Shown: positions 17,421 to 27,463 of the stretch, piece after piece | Numbering within the stretch: position 1 is the stretch's first letter | Layout of the letters: every line of letters starts with the position of its first letter | Assembly (NCBI GenBank): GCA_900316965.1 | Contig: ONEY01000015.1 | Coordinates: 1 to 40,899 of the forward strand | Source: an uncultured Bacteroidales bacterium | Lineage (GTDB): Bacteria; Bacteroidota; Bacteroidia; Bacteroidales; P3 | Reading direction: 5' to 3' | Length of the DNA: 40,899 bases | Translations under genes and position numbers: made by a program | Notes under the pieces: generated by a model | The model's input: the letters and a program-made list of their open reading frames with translations, nothing else | Database searches by the model: none | Told to the model about the DNA's origin: nothing

Positions 17421-18992
17421 CTACTTTTGATCTTTGGTTCGCAGAAATACATCGGCGGGTTTATGAGGTCGTATGTCGCTCTTCCATGAGAATCCAGGAA
17501 GCCGTTTTTCGGAGTCGGGCAACTTGTCGGGTGGATACATTTTCATGTCGGGAGAACCGTAGGTGGAGAACCTTCGCGGCTTACGGTCATGAAAATAGAT
17601 GCGCATATCTGACCCTACTCCGGCATTGACTCCTATCAACGAGCGATGATGAATAATAACACTATCGGTAGGTGTTGTGCGAACCACTTCGTCGCTCTCA
17701 TCAAGGACATAATATACCATGCGTGCCGAACCAAGGATGTCGGCATATCTGGGCTCGTTGTCATCACAGTATACTACAGCGTTGCGGCCTTTAATCTGGT
17801 TGTATTTCGCTGTGTCGAGTTTCTCCAAAGCCATAACGTTATTACTCAACTCTACCCGTCGAAGCCCCGAGGTGTCGTAATGGCATCGGATGGTGTCGGC
17901 GGTGCATTGGTAATTGTCATACCATACAACGGGGTCGTAAAAGAGCGACACCGTCGAGTCGATGGCGGAGAAATATAGCGAGTCGCATACTGCCTGGACA
18001 TCGACTCGGAAGAGGCGTACGTTTTTATATGCCTCGGCTGATTGCAGATGTTTATGCTCGTCGTTGAAAGCGAAAATGGTGTCGGCATGCATATACAAAG
18101 TGTCGCCCACCGAATCGATATATATAATCTGCGCCGAGTCGGTGACAAATGAGTAACGCTCGATTTGGTTGGTGATGCCTACGTTGCCTGTACAGATGAC
18201 ATTATTGAGTGTGTCGACAATTGTGACATTGCCGAAAGCCTCGCCATATTCTGTGTCGTCGTTGAAATAAAGTGTGTCAGCGGTAAGACGTTTCTCGCGG
18301 TTGACGAGTGAGGTGGCTTTGAACGACTGCGCCTGATGGCTTTTGGTGTTGTAGGTGCCGTCCTCGCTGTAAATGCTGGAAGAATCGCTGACGATATCGG
18401 TGGGGGAGATAAATATGGCCAACCCTGTGTGTGTATTATAGAGCAACGTGTCGGTAAAAAGCCACGAGGTTGAATCGTGGAGGACAACCTCGTCGAAGAG
18501 ATAAATATCCCTGGTGTCGGTGTGGTAATGGCCTTTACGGCTGTCCATCACGGCGCTGTCGTGAACGGTATGCCCCCAATGGAAATATGATGCCGTCGAC
18601 TCGTTACGGTCATAGCTGAGGAGGTCGGTCTTGAGTATTGTGTGCCCGTCGATAAGTCTTACGGTATCGCCCCAGACATCGGCTATACGTGTTGTGCCAT
18701 CGTAGACGGCTTTGGAGCCATAGAGGGTTGTGGTATCAGTGAGATGCATTATGACATTACGGTGCGCCACAAAGATGTTGTTCTTGGTGTCGAAAGAGGC
18801 CGAGTCGGTTATGAGTGTCATGCCCTCATGATAGGCATGAACGTTGCCGTAAAGAATCCAGATATCTGAATTGTCGGGGTCTCTAGTGCCCATATCGGCC
18901 TCGTAACGTATCAATCTCTGAGCCTCGACGGGTAGAGCGAACAATACGAAGCACATCACAAAGAATAATATTTTCAACCATTTAGCCATCAT
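17421..18992 (-). CDS. OstA/LptA-like periplasmic protein
   Basis: 523 aa. A signal peptide covers residues 1-~24 (LFFVMCFVLFALPVEA). The mature protein is one long series of short beta-strand repeats built around phrases such as 'LYGNVHAYHEGMTLITDSASFD', 'VWGDTVRLIDGHTILKTDLLSYD' and 'AFGNVTIVDTLNNVICTGNVG'. This is the OstA-like (LptA/LptD N-terminal) jelly-roll pattern. Proteins of this fold carry lipopolysaccharide across the periplasm; in Bacteroidota the family includes long forms like this, whose exact role is less certain. The gene follows gldK on the minus strand, but a strong terminator between them suggests separate transcription. Confidence 0.85.
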   Translation of the reverse strand: MMAKWLKILFFVMCFVLFALPVEAQRLIRYEADMGTRDPDNSDIWILYGNVHAYHEGMTLITDSASFDTKNNIFVAHRNVIMHLTDTTTLYGSKAVYDGTTRIADVWGDTVRLIDGHTILKTDLLSYDRNESTASYFHWGHTVHDSAVMDSRKGHYHTDTRDIYLFDEVVLHDSTSWLFTDTLLYNTHTGLAIFISPTDIVSDSSSIYSEDGTYNTKSHQAQSFKATSLVNREKRLTADTLYFNDDTEYGEAFGNVTIVDTLNNVICTGNVGITNQIERYSFVTDSAQIIYIDSVGDTLYMHADTIFAFNDEHKHLQSAEAYKNVRLFRVDVQAVCDSLYFSAIDSTVSLFYDPVVWYDNYQCTADTIRCHYDTSGLRRVELSNNVMALEKLDTAKYNQIKGRNAVVYCDDNEPRYADILGSARMVYYVLDESDEVVRTTPTDSVIIHHRSLIGVNAGVGSDMRIYFHDRKPRRFSTYGSPDMKMYPPDKLPDSEKRLPGFSWKSDIRPHKPADVFLRTKDQK

Positions 18993-19222
18993 AATAGCAA
19001 CTACACAGAAATTGCAAATTTACACAAAAAAAATGGATTATGAATAAATTGCACAATACAATAAACCCAAATCGGTCGTTAGGGTTGATCTCCAGTAAGT
19101 ATCTGTTTAGAGCGGATTGGTCACATGAATGCTGAAGGAATGACCTATTGTGGTTATCGGACATAAGAGTAAACCGCCGACAAGGAAGGGCGAAAGGAAA
19201 GATATTGCGCTGGGATGGGGAC

Positions 19223-19252
19223 AAAAAAAAGGAAAGCCGCGGGGCTTTCCTT
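19223..19252 (-). terminator. Strong terminator immediately after gldK
   Basis: On the minus strand an 8-bp GC-rich stem (GGAAAGCC at 19231-19238 with its complement at 19243-19250, extended by two A-T pairs) is followed by eight T. It sits 22 nt past the gldK stop and so ends the porP-gldK unit. Confidence 0.9.
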
Positions 19253-19273
19253 ATAGTGTTATTTGAGGTTCTA

Positions 19274-20818
19274 TCATTTGCCTGCTCTTGATCCGAGGCG
19301 ATCCATAGCGCAACGGAAACCAATCCATGAGGTTGAGCGATCCTGCTCGTAGAAGCGGCGGGTGCCTGCCTGCATCCAGTAAGCGCGGTCGTTCCATGAG
19401 CCTCCCTTTACGACACGCACCTTGTTGGAGAGCAGCGAGGAGACGTTCGGGCTGGGAACGTTGCGGCGGTACATCATGTTGGTGACGCTGTCGGGGTTGG
19501 CCATATTGTTATTTTCGTCGGCGATTTCCTCTTCGTCGTTTGACGATCCTGTCCAATCATCAATAGAGTTCTTGCTCTCATAGTCGTAGATGATGGAGGC
19601 GTAGTCGCCATCGAGATAGTTGATATTGTCGGCTTGACGATAGTTGCGGCGATTGAGGTCGTCGTCAACGTTCTTGTAGATAATGCTACCTGTGGTGTCG
19701 TTGATGGCGATTTCCTCGTCAATATAGGTAGGAGTGCGGTAGACGTTGCCACGGAAGGGGTTCTGGTCTTCGCCTCCGATGGGGTTCTGGTCTTTACGAT
19801 AGACGTCCATACACCATTCGCTGACATTGCCGGCCATGTTGTAGATGCCGTAGTCGTTGGGGAAGTACCACTTGACGGGGCAGGTGTAATCCCAACCATC
19901 GTTGAGGTTGCCAGCTACGCCCATGGCGTCGCCACGCGAACGCTTGAAGTTGGCGAGGAACTGTCCATAATATTTCTTGTTGGCGGAACGTACGCTGGAG
20001 CCTGCCCAAGGATAGGTTTTGTGCTCAACGATACGCTCGTCGTAGGTGTTGCCGATCATGCCGAGGGCTGCGAATTCCCATTCAGCCTCGGTGGGGAGAC
20101 GGTAGTGGGGAACGAGGATACCGTCCTCGCGACGCACCTGACGGGGTTCGCCACCGGCTGAGGGGTCGAGGTTTTCGAGCTCATTCTTGGTCTCGCCACG
20201 GAACTGGCCAGCGAGGTAGACATCGGTTTGGAAGGCGGTCTCGCCACGGAGGTCGGTGAGGTCGAGCTGGATGATACCTTTGTCAACAAGTATTTTCTCA
20301 TTGACGCGGTCGGTACGCCAGATGCAATATTTAGAAGCTTGCTCCCAGGTTACGCCGACAACGGGATACTGGTCGTAGATGGGGCTCTGGAAATAATAAT
20401 CCACAAAGCCCTCGCGCCAAGCGAGCTTGTCGCGCCAGCAGTTGGTGTCGGGATAAATGGCACGCACTCTTTCGGGATATTCCTCGCCATAGGCGCGCTG
20501 CATCCAATAGACATACTCGCGATAGGACTGATTGGTAACCTCTGTTTCATCGAGATAGAAAGAGGAGACGGTGACGTTGTGAGCCACATTGTTCCATTGG
20601 AAACGGGAGTCATCGGAGACTCTTCCCATGGTGAAGGCGCCACCCTCAATAAAAACAAGACCTGGTGCTGTAATCTGTTCATTGTAATCGGACACTTCAA
20701 ATCCACCCCACTCAGGGTCGTTGTAGTTCCATCCCGTGGTGGCAGATTTCTGCTTGCTACAACCGGTGATAATCAGGATTGTAGCAAGAAAAAGAGATGC
20801 GATTGAGAGGTTTTTCAT
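19274..20818 (-). CDS. gldK: T9SS ring lipoprotein GldK/PorK
   Basis: 514 aa. The lipoprotein signal has its lipid-attachment cysteine at residue 20 (ATILIITGC). The rest is a formylglycine-generating-enzyme (SUMF1) fold: APGLVFIEGGAFTMGRV at about 51, FYLDETEVTNQSYREYV, YRLPTEAEWEFAAL, and at the end VVKGGSWNDRAYWMQAGTRR and WIGFRCAMD. This is the PorK/GldK architecture, a lipoprotein that forms the periplasmic ring with GldN under the outer membrane. The porP-like gene is 143 nt upstream on the same strand, as in the por operon. The usual downstream porL, porM and porN genes are not here; a terminator follows directly. Confidence 0.93.
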   Translation of the reverse strand: MKNLSIASLFLATILIITGCSKQKSATTGWNYNDPEWGGFEVSDYNEQITAPGLVFIEGGAFTMGRVSDDSRFQWNNVAHNVTVSSFYLDETEVTNQSYREYVYWMQRAYGEEYPERVRAIYPDTNCWRDKLAWREGFVDYYFQSPIYDQYPVVGVTWEQASKYCIWRTDRVNEKILVDKGIIQLDLTDLRGETAFQTDVYLAGQFRGETKNELENLDPSAGGEPRQVRREDGILVPHYRLPTEAEWEFAALGMIGNTYDERIVEHKTYPWAGSSVRSANKKYYGQFLANFKRSRGDAMGVAGNLNDGWDYTCPVKWYFPNDYGIYNMAGNVSEWCMDVYRKDQNPIGGEDQNPFRGNVYRTPTYIDEEIAINDTTGSIIYKNVDDDLNRRNYRQADNINYLDGDYASIIYDYESKNSIDDWTGSSNDEEEIADENNNMANPDSVTNMMYRRNVPSPNVSSLLSNKVRVVKGGSWNDRAYWMQAGTRRFYEQDRSTSWIGFRCAMDRLGSRAGK

Positions 20819-20961
20819 GATATTTTGACTTTTTATTTTCAGTTTTTATACGATGTATGAGAAAAAATGTTTCGTTTTGTTGTATCACAATGGCCAGCTA
20901 TGTTTGCCGAATGGCTCATGACTGCACGACCTGTGGGTCTAACAAGCTGACATGATATCTA

Positions 20962-21966
20962 TTAGAATGACGGGCAACGTATGGCTTTAACTTTGTGTTT
21001 CTTCTCGGGGCAAGGTAGCAGGATGCCTAGCGAGAGCTCGTGAGCGCCATGGGTGTTGTTGGCGAGTTTGGAGACGGTGACGTCGTAGCTGTAGCCAATC
21101 TTGAAATAGTCTTGCTGGAAGCCGAGCTGGAAGATGAATGCGTCGGCATTCTCGATACCGTTGCGGAACCATACGCCAACGAGGAAGGGCATCCAGTCGA
21201 GGTAGATGCCATAGTTGAAATAGTGGAGGCCAGCTTGGTACTGATAGATGAAGTTGGGCGAAAGCACCGGGGTGCCAAGGCCGAGCGACGAGGTGCGGCG
21301 CGCCTCTTCGGCGATGTTGAAAAGGCATCCGATGTTACCGGTGAGTTTGATGGGCATTTTGGTGACGCCATAGAAACCATCGGAGGGCTGTGTCAAGTGG
21401 GCGGCTGAGAAGCCGGCATACCATGAGGAACTGTAAACCATGGCGCCTGCGGCGAAATCGAGGAACCATTTGTTGGTATGCTCAGGCATTTGCGCCGATG
21501 TCTGACCGGTGAAGCCGTTGACGTAGTCGATCATATCGGGGAAACGCAACTCGTTCCAGTTGAGGCTGGTGTTGGTGATGCCGGCTTGAAGGCCTGCGTT
21601 GACCCAAACTTCACGAGCCAATTGGAAGCGGAAAGCGTACATGACAGCCAGCGAGCTGGTGGAGAGGGCGGCGTGGTCGCCCTGACGGTCGGTCATGAGG
21701 ATTGCGCCGACGCCACCATGAAGGGCGTCGATGTACTGGTCGTAGGACGCGGACACTGTGGTGAAAGCGGACACCAGCGAGGGCCATTGCGACCTGTAGT
21801 TTAAGGATACGCGCGGACAGACCTTGGAACCAGCGAAAGCCGGATTCAAATAAAGCGGGTTGGCATAAAATTGAGAAAAGGCAACATCTACCTGGGCTTT
21901 GAGGCCCTGTGCAGCTCCTAAGAAAAGGGCTACTGCCAACACTATTTTAGCAAGTTTCTTAGTCAT
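20962..21966 (-). CDS. porP: PorP/SprF-family T9SS outer membrane protein
   Basis: 334 aa. The signal peptide ends near residue 24 (LGAAQGLKA/Q). The mature start has the family hallmark FSQFYANPLYLNPAFAG at about 30-46, then CPRVSLNYRSQWP and SYDQYIDALHGGVGAI. The remainder alternates as a beta-barrel (IYQYQAGLHYFNYGIYLDWMPF; KIGYSYDVTVSKL). PorP/SprF proteins are outer membrane T9SS components linked to the PorK-PorN ring or to particular cargo. It is immediately upstream of gldK on the same strand and divergent from porU. Whether it is the core PorP or a cargo-specific paralogue cannot be settled here. Confidence 0.9.
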   Translation of the reverse strand: MTKKLAKIVLAVALFLGAAQGLKAQVDVAFSQFYANPLYLNPAFAGSKVCPRVSLNYRSQWPSLVSAFTTVSASYDQYIDALHGGVGAILMTDRQGDHAALSTSSLAVMYAFRFQLAREVWVNAGLQAGITNTSLNWNELRFPDMIDYVNGFTGQTSAQMPEHTNKWFLDFAAGAMVYSSSWYAGFSAAHLTQPSDGFYGVTKMPIKLTGNIGCLFNIAEEARRTSSLGLGTPVLSPNFIYQYQAGLHYFNYGIYLDWMPFLVGVWFRNGIENADAFIFQLGFQQDYFKIGYSYDVTVSKLANNTHGAHELSLGILLPCPEKKHKVKAIRCPSF

Positions 21967-22665
21967 ATAATGATGTATATAATCAGCCTAAAAAGATTGG
22001 CAATATTACAAAAAATATTGCATACAGAAAAAGATTTGTATAAAATATTTTAAACAATATTAACAATCAGTATATTACATTTTCCATAATCATTAAAAGT
22101 CTATGAATAAATGAGTAAAAAATGGAGTTTTTTTTGGGATTTTGGGGTGTTTTTTTCTAATAATCGCGACAGTGTTGGAACGGCATTGCCTCTAAGAGAA
22201 AAAGGGGCTGTTGGACGCTGGGTCGAGCATGGAAGTGTCGAGGATAAAGTCACCATAGTTTCATCGGCTGTTCTACCCAAATTGGTCGGCAGGATTTATG
22301 TCAGATTGTCATGAGTCCGCTATGGGTCCGCTATAAGTACTATGTAACTACTATGTGGGTACTATAAATGGGTGTTGCTTGTAATGGGCAGGCAGCATTT
22401 CGTCTTTTGGTGATAAGTAATTGTTATACAAATTTTTATTTTCAATCAAAGGAAATAATTATGTTTTTAGAGCAATTGTGGGTTTATTATCGTTTTTTTT
22501 GACACAATATTTTTCACAAATATAAGTTATATGGAAAACCATATATTTTATGGCGTTTTTTTTTCTGACTGCGCTTGACTGTGCCGAGGCTTGTGATGGG
22601 GTGGGAATGTCAAGCTTGATATAAATGAGCTGAAACGACCATAGGACTTATCGACTAAAGTTGCA
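21967..22665. other. 699-nt divergent intergenic region between porP and porU
   Basis: No convincing gene is present. A 67-codon ORF at 22111-22314 has no recognisable features. The flanks are AT-rich with poly-T runs (for example 22124-22130 and 22494-22501). The middle is less AT-rich and holds an 11-nt periodic repeat array at 22311-22363, listed separately. Just before porU, TAAAGTTG at about 22656-22663 is a one-mismatch match to TAnnTTTG but is too close to the start to be a normal promoter. Confidence 0.5.
22311..22363. repeat. 11-nt phased repeat array upstream of porU
   Basis: Tandem units are ATGAGTCCGCT (22311), ATGGGTCCGCT (22322), ATAAGTACT (22333, 9 nt), ATGTAACTACT (22342) and ATGTGGGTACT (22353). 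The period is about one helical turn. The first two units reappear in reverse orientation at 40479-40511. Confidence 0.75.
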
Positions 22666-25600
22666 ATGAAAATAAAAGGAACAAAATACTATTGCGCGCT
22701 GCTTGCTGTCGGCATGATGATAGCGGCAGATGCTTGCGCCCAAGAGGCTGGCCACTCGCTGCTTTCGAATGGGTTGTGGTGGAAAGCCTCGATAGCGGAG
22801 AGCGGAGTGTACAGGGTGTCGGGTGCTGAGGTGAACAACATGACAGGAACGCCGACGGCCGATATCGCTGTGTATGGCTATGACGGGGGCGCAATGCCGA
22901 CAACACACAGCTATATGGTTCGCAACGACCTGAAAGAGATGGCTGTGGCGATAGACGACAGGAACGGCAACGGCGTTTTTGAGGCCGAGGACGGTATTGT
23001 TTTCTATGCCCAGGGGGCTGTTGGCTGGCAATACAACGCATCGTTGCTGCGTCTCTCCCACTCTACCAATCCCTATTGCGCCTCGAATTTTGTTTTCATA
23101 ACCTCGAAAAGCGGCAGCCACAAGCGCATAGCTACAGTCAACGCCCAAGCCGACGAGGGTAATGTTGTGACAACATGCTATGCCACAGCGCTTCATGAGA
23201 AGGAGCTGACCAACACGCACAAGTCGGGTCAGATATGGGTTGGCGAACGCTTTTTTGGCGGCAGCACCAAGCAAGACTTCACGATAACGCTACCGACACA
23301 AGCATCAGGCACAGTATTGATACGCTATGCCCTTGCGTCGGTGTCGACGGCGGCGAGCCGATTTGTTGTGAACATGAACGGATCGTCGCGCAACTTCGAC
23401 TTCAACGGCCAAACGGTGTACAACACCTTTGAGGCTGAGTATAGTGTCAATGGCACAAGGTCGCTGAATATAAATATAGAATACAAATATACTGAAAGCA
23501 TGGCGTCGGGTTATGTCGACTATATAGAGGTCGTGGCGCCCGTTTCAATGGGGACACAAGGCAATCAGACAACGCTGTACACAGCGCCAGCGACGGGCAT
23601 AAGAAAGTACAATGTTGCCAACGGAGCGGGGAGCAGAATATGGGATATCACCGATTATAACAACGTCCGAGAAGTGACGACGACTGCTGTCGGATCGGCG
23701 GCGACATTCTGCGACACAGCCGACAAATGGCGCTCATACATAGTATTCAACGGCAGCACAAAAACCGTTCAGAGCCTCAACGCAATGAACAACCAGGACA
23801 TTCATGGCGCCGGAAGCCCAGAGATGGTGATTGTATGCCACTCGGCGCTGAAAGAGCAGGCGCTGCGTTTGGCCAACATACACAGCATAAATGACAATAT
23901 GGAGGTGCTTGTGGCGACGCAAGAGGAGGTGTTCAACGAGTTTGGCGGCGGACAACGCGACCCTATGGCAATAAGGGAGATGATGATGTGGTTCAGACAG
24001 AAAGCTTTGAACAACACGGCTCTGAATATGCCACGCCACCTGCTGATTTTCGGCAAAGGCACTTACGACAACCGTAACATCATGGGCAACACGCTGACGA
24101 CGGTGGTGACCTACGAGACAGCACGCTCTTTTGACGAGGAGGGTTTGTCGATAGCGACAGACGACGTGATGGCCAACCTCGTGTATGGCACCACATACAA
24201 CTCACCAGACATCTCGATAGGAAGGCTGCCGGCAAAAAACGAAGATGAAGCTAAACAACTGGTTGACAAGATTGAACGCTACATAACGCGCCCCGATTTG
24301 ACTCTTGACAACATAAGAGGCGACTGGCGCAACTCGGTGGCTCTTTTGGCCGACGACGCCGACCCGGGCAACGGGGGCGACACCAATTTCACAGCATCGT
24401 CTGAATTCGTGTCACGAAATATTACCAAAGCATACCCTCATATAACAATAGACAAGATTTACGCCGACGCCTACGTTCAACAGTCGGGAGCCGACGGATC
24501 GTTCTACCCCGATGTGAACAACGCCTTAAAGAAAAGGCTCAACTATGGCTGCATGATACTGAACTATATAGGCCACGGCTCGGCTCAATATATAGGCACG
24601 GAGCGTTTTATGATGAAATCGGACATAGGGTCTTACAAAAATATTTACCAGCTACCTTTCTTTATAACCAGCACATGCACCTTTGGACGCTACGACGACC
24701 CCGACGAAACCTGCGGCGCCGAAGAGTTCCTGCTTGCCGACGGCGCTGGAATAGCATGCCTGGCGGCATCAAGGCCTATATCGCATGTCGAGTCGGTGAA
24801 CAACGATATGATAATGGAGTCGCTGAACCCTAACAACACAATAGGCGACGCTGTTCGCATAACAAAAAACCGTCGCATGACTACGCAGGCGCTAACCCTG
24901 TTTGGCGACCCAGCACTCAAATTGAGCCACCCCAAGCACAAGGTTGTCGTCACCGCCATTAATGGACACGAAGTGGACAGCAACCGAATAGACAGCGCTC
25001 TGGTGCTTTCCACCGTTACAGTAGAAGGTGAGATCAGAGACCTTGAGGACAACCTGGTGACCGATTTTGACGGCAAAGTGTTCCCCGAAGTTTACGACCG
25101 CGTATCGAACGCCAAAACTTTGGCAAACGACAACGATGGCTGCGAGGTGACCTACCTGCAGCAGAACAAGCTGATATACAAAGGCTCATCGCAAGTCAAA
25201 AACGGAAAGTTCAGCTATCGTTTCACAGTACCTAAGGATGTGAACTATAAGTTCGACTACTCGCGAATAACTCACTACGCCAAAAGCGCTACGGAAGACG
25301 CTGCAGGAGCATACACAAACCTTATGCTGGGCGGCTTCGACGAAAGCGTGAACATCAGCGAGACAAGGCCGCAAATTAGACTTTTTATGAATGACACCAA
25401 TTTCATAAACGGCGGAATAACAGACAACAACCCGACTCTGCTGGCTTTGCTTTACGACACAATTGGAATAAACGCCGTAGGCAGCGGCTTGGGACACGAT
25501 ATGATAGCTGTGCTCGACGGCAACACCAACAACACAATAATACTCAACGACTTCTACGAGACAGATATCGACGACTACTATCGCGGCAAGGTATCTTATA

Positions 25601-26013
25601 CTTTAAACGGATTGAGCAAAGGACGTCACACATTGAAATTCAGGGCATGGAACATTTTCAACTATTCCAACAATGCCGAGATAACTTTCTATGTACGAGG
25701 ATCCGACACAGTATCGACAACATTCAACGCGGCCCCAAATCCTGCCAGCGACCACACATACCTCCGTATGGAACACAACATGAAAGGCAAAATTGAGAGC
25801 GTGAGCCTTGTGATCTACAACATGCAAGGAGGCCAAGTTATTGCCTTCAACCCCGCACCTGCCACTGACAGCTATGTTGCCGGACCTGTGGAATGGAATC
25901 TTTGCGATGGCAATGGTCACCGTGTTGCACCAGGCATATATATCGCCCGATTTACAGTAACAACCAGCGACGGTGAACGCATAGACGAGACAGGAAAGAT
26001 TGTGGTGAGATAG
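22666..26013 (+). CDS. porU: T9SS sortase PorU (gingipain-type C25 peptidase)
   Basis: 1115 aa. A signal peptide covers about residues 1-25 (LLAVGMMIAADACA/Q). The central peptidase C25 domain has the catalytic His in NYIGHGSA at H637 and the catalytic Cys in ITSTCTFGR at C671. It is preceded by the expected DDVMANLVYGTTYNSPDISIGRLPA segment. The C-terminal ~85 residues look like a T9SS sorting-type domain (AAPNPASDHTYLRM, then VAPGIYIARFTV), as in known PorU. PorU cleaves the sorting domain of cargo at the cell surface and attaches A-LPS, working with PorV, PorQ and PorZ. porV follows 271 nt downstream on the same strand. Confidence 0.94.
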   Translation: MKIKGTKYYCALLAVGMMIAADACAQEAGHSLLSNGLWWKASIAESGVYRVSGAEVNNMTGTPTADIAVYGYDGGAMPTTHSYMVRNDLKEMAVAIDDRNGNGVFEAEDGIVFYAQGAVGWQYNASLLRLSHSTNPYCASNFVFITSKSGSHKRIATVNAQADEGNVVTTCYATALHEKELTNTHKSGQIWVGERFFGGSTKQDFTITLPTQASGTVLIRYALASVSTAASRFVVNMNGSSRNFDFNGQTVYNTFEAEYSVNGTRSLNINIEYKYTESMASGYVDYIEVVAPVSMGTQGNQTTLYTAPATGIRKYNVANGAGSRIWDITDYNNVREVTTTAVGSAATFCDTADKWRSYIVFNGSTKTVQSLNAMNNQDIHGAGSPEMVIVCHSALKEQALRLANIHSINDNMEVLVATQEEVFNEFGGGQRDPMAIREMMMWFRQKALNNTALNMPRHLLIFGKGTYDNRNIMGNTLTTVVTYETARSFDEEGLSIATDDVMANLVYGTTYNSPDISIGRLPAKNEDEAKQLVDKIERYITRPDLTLDNIRGDWRNSVALLADDADPGNGGDTNFTASSEFVSRNITKAYPHITIDKIYADAYVQQSGADGSFYPDVNNALKKRLNYGCMILNYIGHGSAQYIGTERFMMKSDIGSYKNIYQLPFFITSTCTFGRYDDPDETCGAEEFLLADGAGIACLAASRPISHVESVNNDMIMESLNPNNTIGDAVRITKNRRMTTQALTLFGDPALKLSHPKHKVVVTAINGHEVDSNRIDSALVLSTVTVEGEIRDLEDNLVTDFDGKVFPEVYDRVSNAKTLANDNDGCEVTYLQQNKLIYKGSSQVKNGKFSYRFTVPKDVNYKFDYSRITHYAKSATEDAAGAYTNLMLGGFDESVNISETRPQIRLFMNDTNFINGGITDNNPTLLALLYDTIGINAVGSGLGHDMIAVLDGNTNNTIILNDFYETDIDDYYRGKVSYTLNGLSKGRHTLKFRAWNIFNYSNNAEITFYVRGSDTVSTTFNAAPNPASDHTYLRMEHNMKGKIESVSLVIYNMQGGQVIAFNPAPATDSYVAGPVEWNLCDGNGHRVAPGIYIARFTVTTSDGERIDETGKIVVR

Positions 26014-26156
26014 CAGTAGCGGTACCAACCGACAAAAAAAAGAACGACAACACTCTAACTAATATTCAACACCCTACATAGAGATTGGGGAAATTCCAAA
26101 TAGCATTTGACAAAAGAAGCATACAATTTTTTTTACAGAACCTCGTTAATTAAGCA

Positions 26157-26212
26157 ATGATAAAAAAAATTGTAACGATATAGTATGATAAAAAAGAAGT
26201 TGCAACGATGTA
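26157..26212. repeat. Imperfect ~27-nt direct repeat upstream of porV
   Basis: Two copies of the pattern ATGATAAAAAA-AA-TTG-AACGAT-TA occupy 26157-26182 and 26185-26212. They differ at a few positions and by a small length change. They lie 73 nt before the porV start and could bind a regulator. Confidence 0.55.
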
Positions 26213-26284
26213 ATTGATTATATAGTTGTCTGTAAGTAAGTAATATCCTATAAACATTAACCATAAATCTTTAACCTTTACTTA

Positions 26285-27463
26285 ATGTCCTTATCAAAAA
26301 GACTATTCGTGACTATCGTTGCCATAACAGGCATTGTCACAGCAAAAGCACAGTACAGTGAGACCGGTCAAAGTGTGAACTACATACACACAGGTATCCC
26401 TATTCTTCAGATAGCCCCCGACGCCATAGCCGGCGCATTGGGCGACGCAGGCGCCGCATACATGCCCAACGCATATTCGGCACACTGGAACAACGCAAAA
26501 ATCGCCTTCGCCCCATCCGACATGAGCATAAGCACAACCTATACTCCTTGGTTGAAAAAACTGGCTTCTGACATGAATTTCCTATATCTTGGCGGATACA
26601 AGCGTATAAACAAGCGTAGCGCCGTGGGTGCCTCGCTGACTTACTTCACCCTGGGCCGCATGGATCACACTAGCGATGATGGCCAAAATCTTGGCGAATT
26701 CCACCCCAACGAATTTGCCGTAGACCTGACATACTCTATGCAACTAACCGACTATCTGGCTCTTGGCGCCACAGGCCGCTTTATTCACGACAACCTCACC
26801 GAAGGTCTTGACGTCGCCGACCAAACCACCAAGCCCGCCAATGCGCTGGCCGCCGATGTAGGTCTCTACTACCAGCGGGATGTGGACAAAAACCAACAAG
26901 TTGCCGCGGCGCTCACCATCAGCAATCTCGGCTCAAAACTGTCGTACAGCGACGACGACACCGAAAACGAGTTCCTGCCAGCCAACATTCGCCTTGGCGG
27001 CCGCTACAGCTACGAGATTGATGACTACAACAAAATCAACATCCTCCTCGACCTCAACAAGTTGCTGGTTCCCACCCCTCCTATGTGGAACGAGATTGAC
27101 AGCACCTATACTGGTCTATATACCGATATGGCCGACTATCGCCAAACAAGCTCTATGATGGGCGCCATCCAGTCCTTTTACGACGCACCCGGTGGCATGA
27201 AAGAGGAACTAAAAGAAATCAGCCTGTCAATAGGTGCCGAATACTGGTACTCAAACATTTTAGCAGCACGACTGGGCTATTTCTACGAAAGCAAAGACAA
27301 AGGCGGCCGCCAATACCTCACCGCAGGTATTGGTCTGAGATACAAAACTATGTCGTTCGACCTCTCCTATCTCATGCCCACCTCTGACTTCAGCAACAAC
27401 CCGCTGGCAAACACAGTACGCATCTCCTTGACTCTTAACTTGGACAAAAACAAAAAATCATGA
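26285..27463 (+). CDS. porV: T9SS outer membrane shuttle protein PorV
   Basis: 392 aa, the expected length. A signal peptide covers residues 1-~22 ([13 protein letters not shown]). The PorV family signature is near the start: [22 protein letters not shown], then [15 protein letters not shown]. The rest is a FadL-like beta-barrel ending in the strand [13 protein letters not shown]. PorV takes folded cargo from the SprA translocon to the PorU attachment complex. It follows porU, and its stop overlaps the ispF start by 4 nt (27460-27463), so porV and ispF are translationally coupled. That order resembles the P. gingivalis locus as I remember it. Confidence 0.94.
   Translation: MSLSKRLFVTIVAITGIVTAKAQYSETGQSVNYIHTGIPILQIAPDAIAGALGDAGAAYMPNAYSAHWNNAKIAFAPSDMSISTTYTPWLKKLASDMNFLYLGGYKRINKRSAVGASLTYFTLGRMDHTSDDGQNLGEFHPNEFAVDLTYSMQLTDYLALGATGRFIHDNLTEGLDVADQTTKPANALAADVGLYYQRDVDKNQQVAAALTISNLGSKLSYSDDDTENEFLPANIRLGGRYSYEIDDYNKINILLDLNKLLVPTPPMWNEIDSTYTGLYTDMADYRQTSSMMGAIQSFYDAPGGMKEELKEISLSIGAEYWYSNILAARLGYFYESKDKGGRQYLTAGIGLRYKTMSFDLSYLMPTSDFSNNPLANTVRISLTLNLDKNKKS

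Noticed and set aside
22111..22314. 67-codon ORF in the porP-porU intergenic region
   Set aside because: It has no recognised motif, begins in a poly-T tract and ends next to the repeat array. There is not enough to call a gene.
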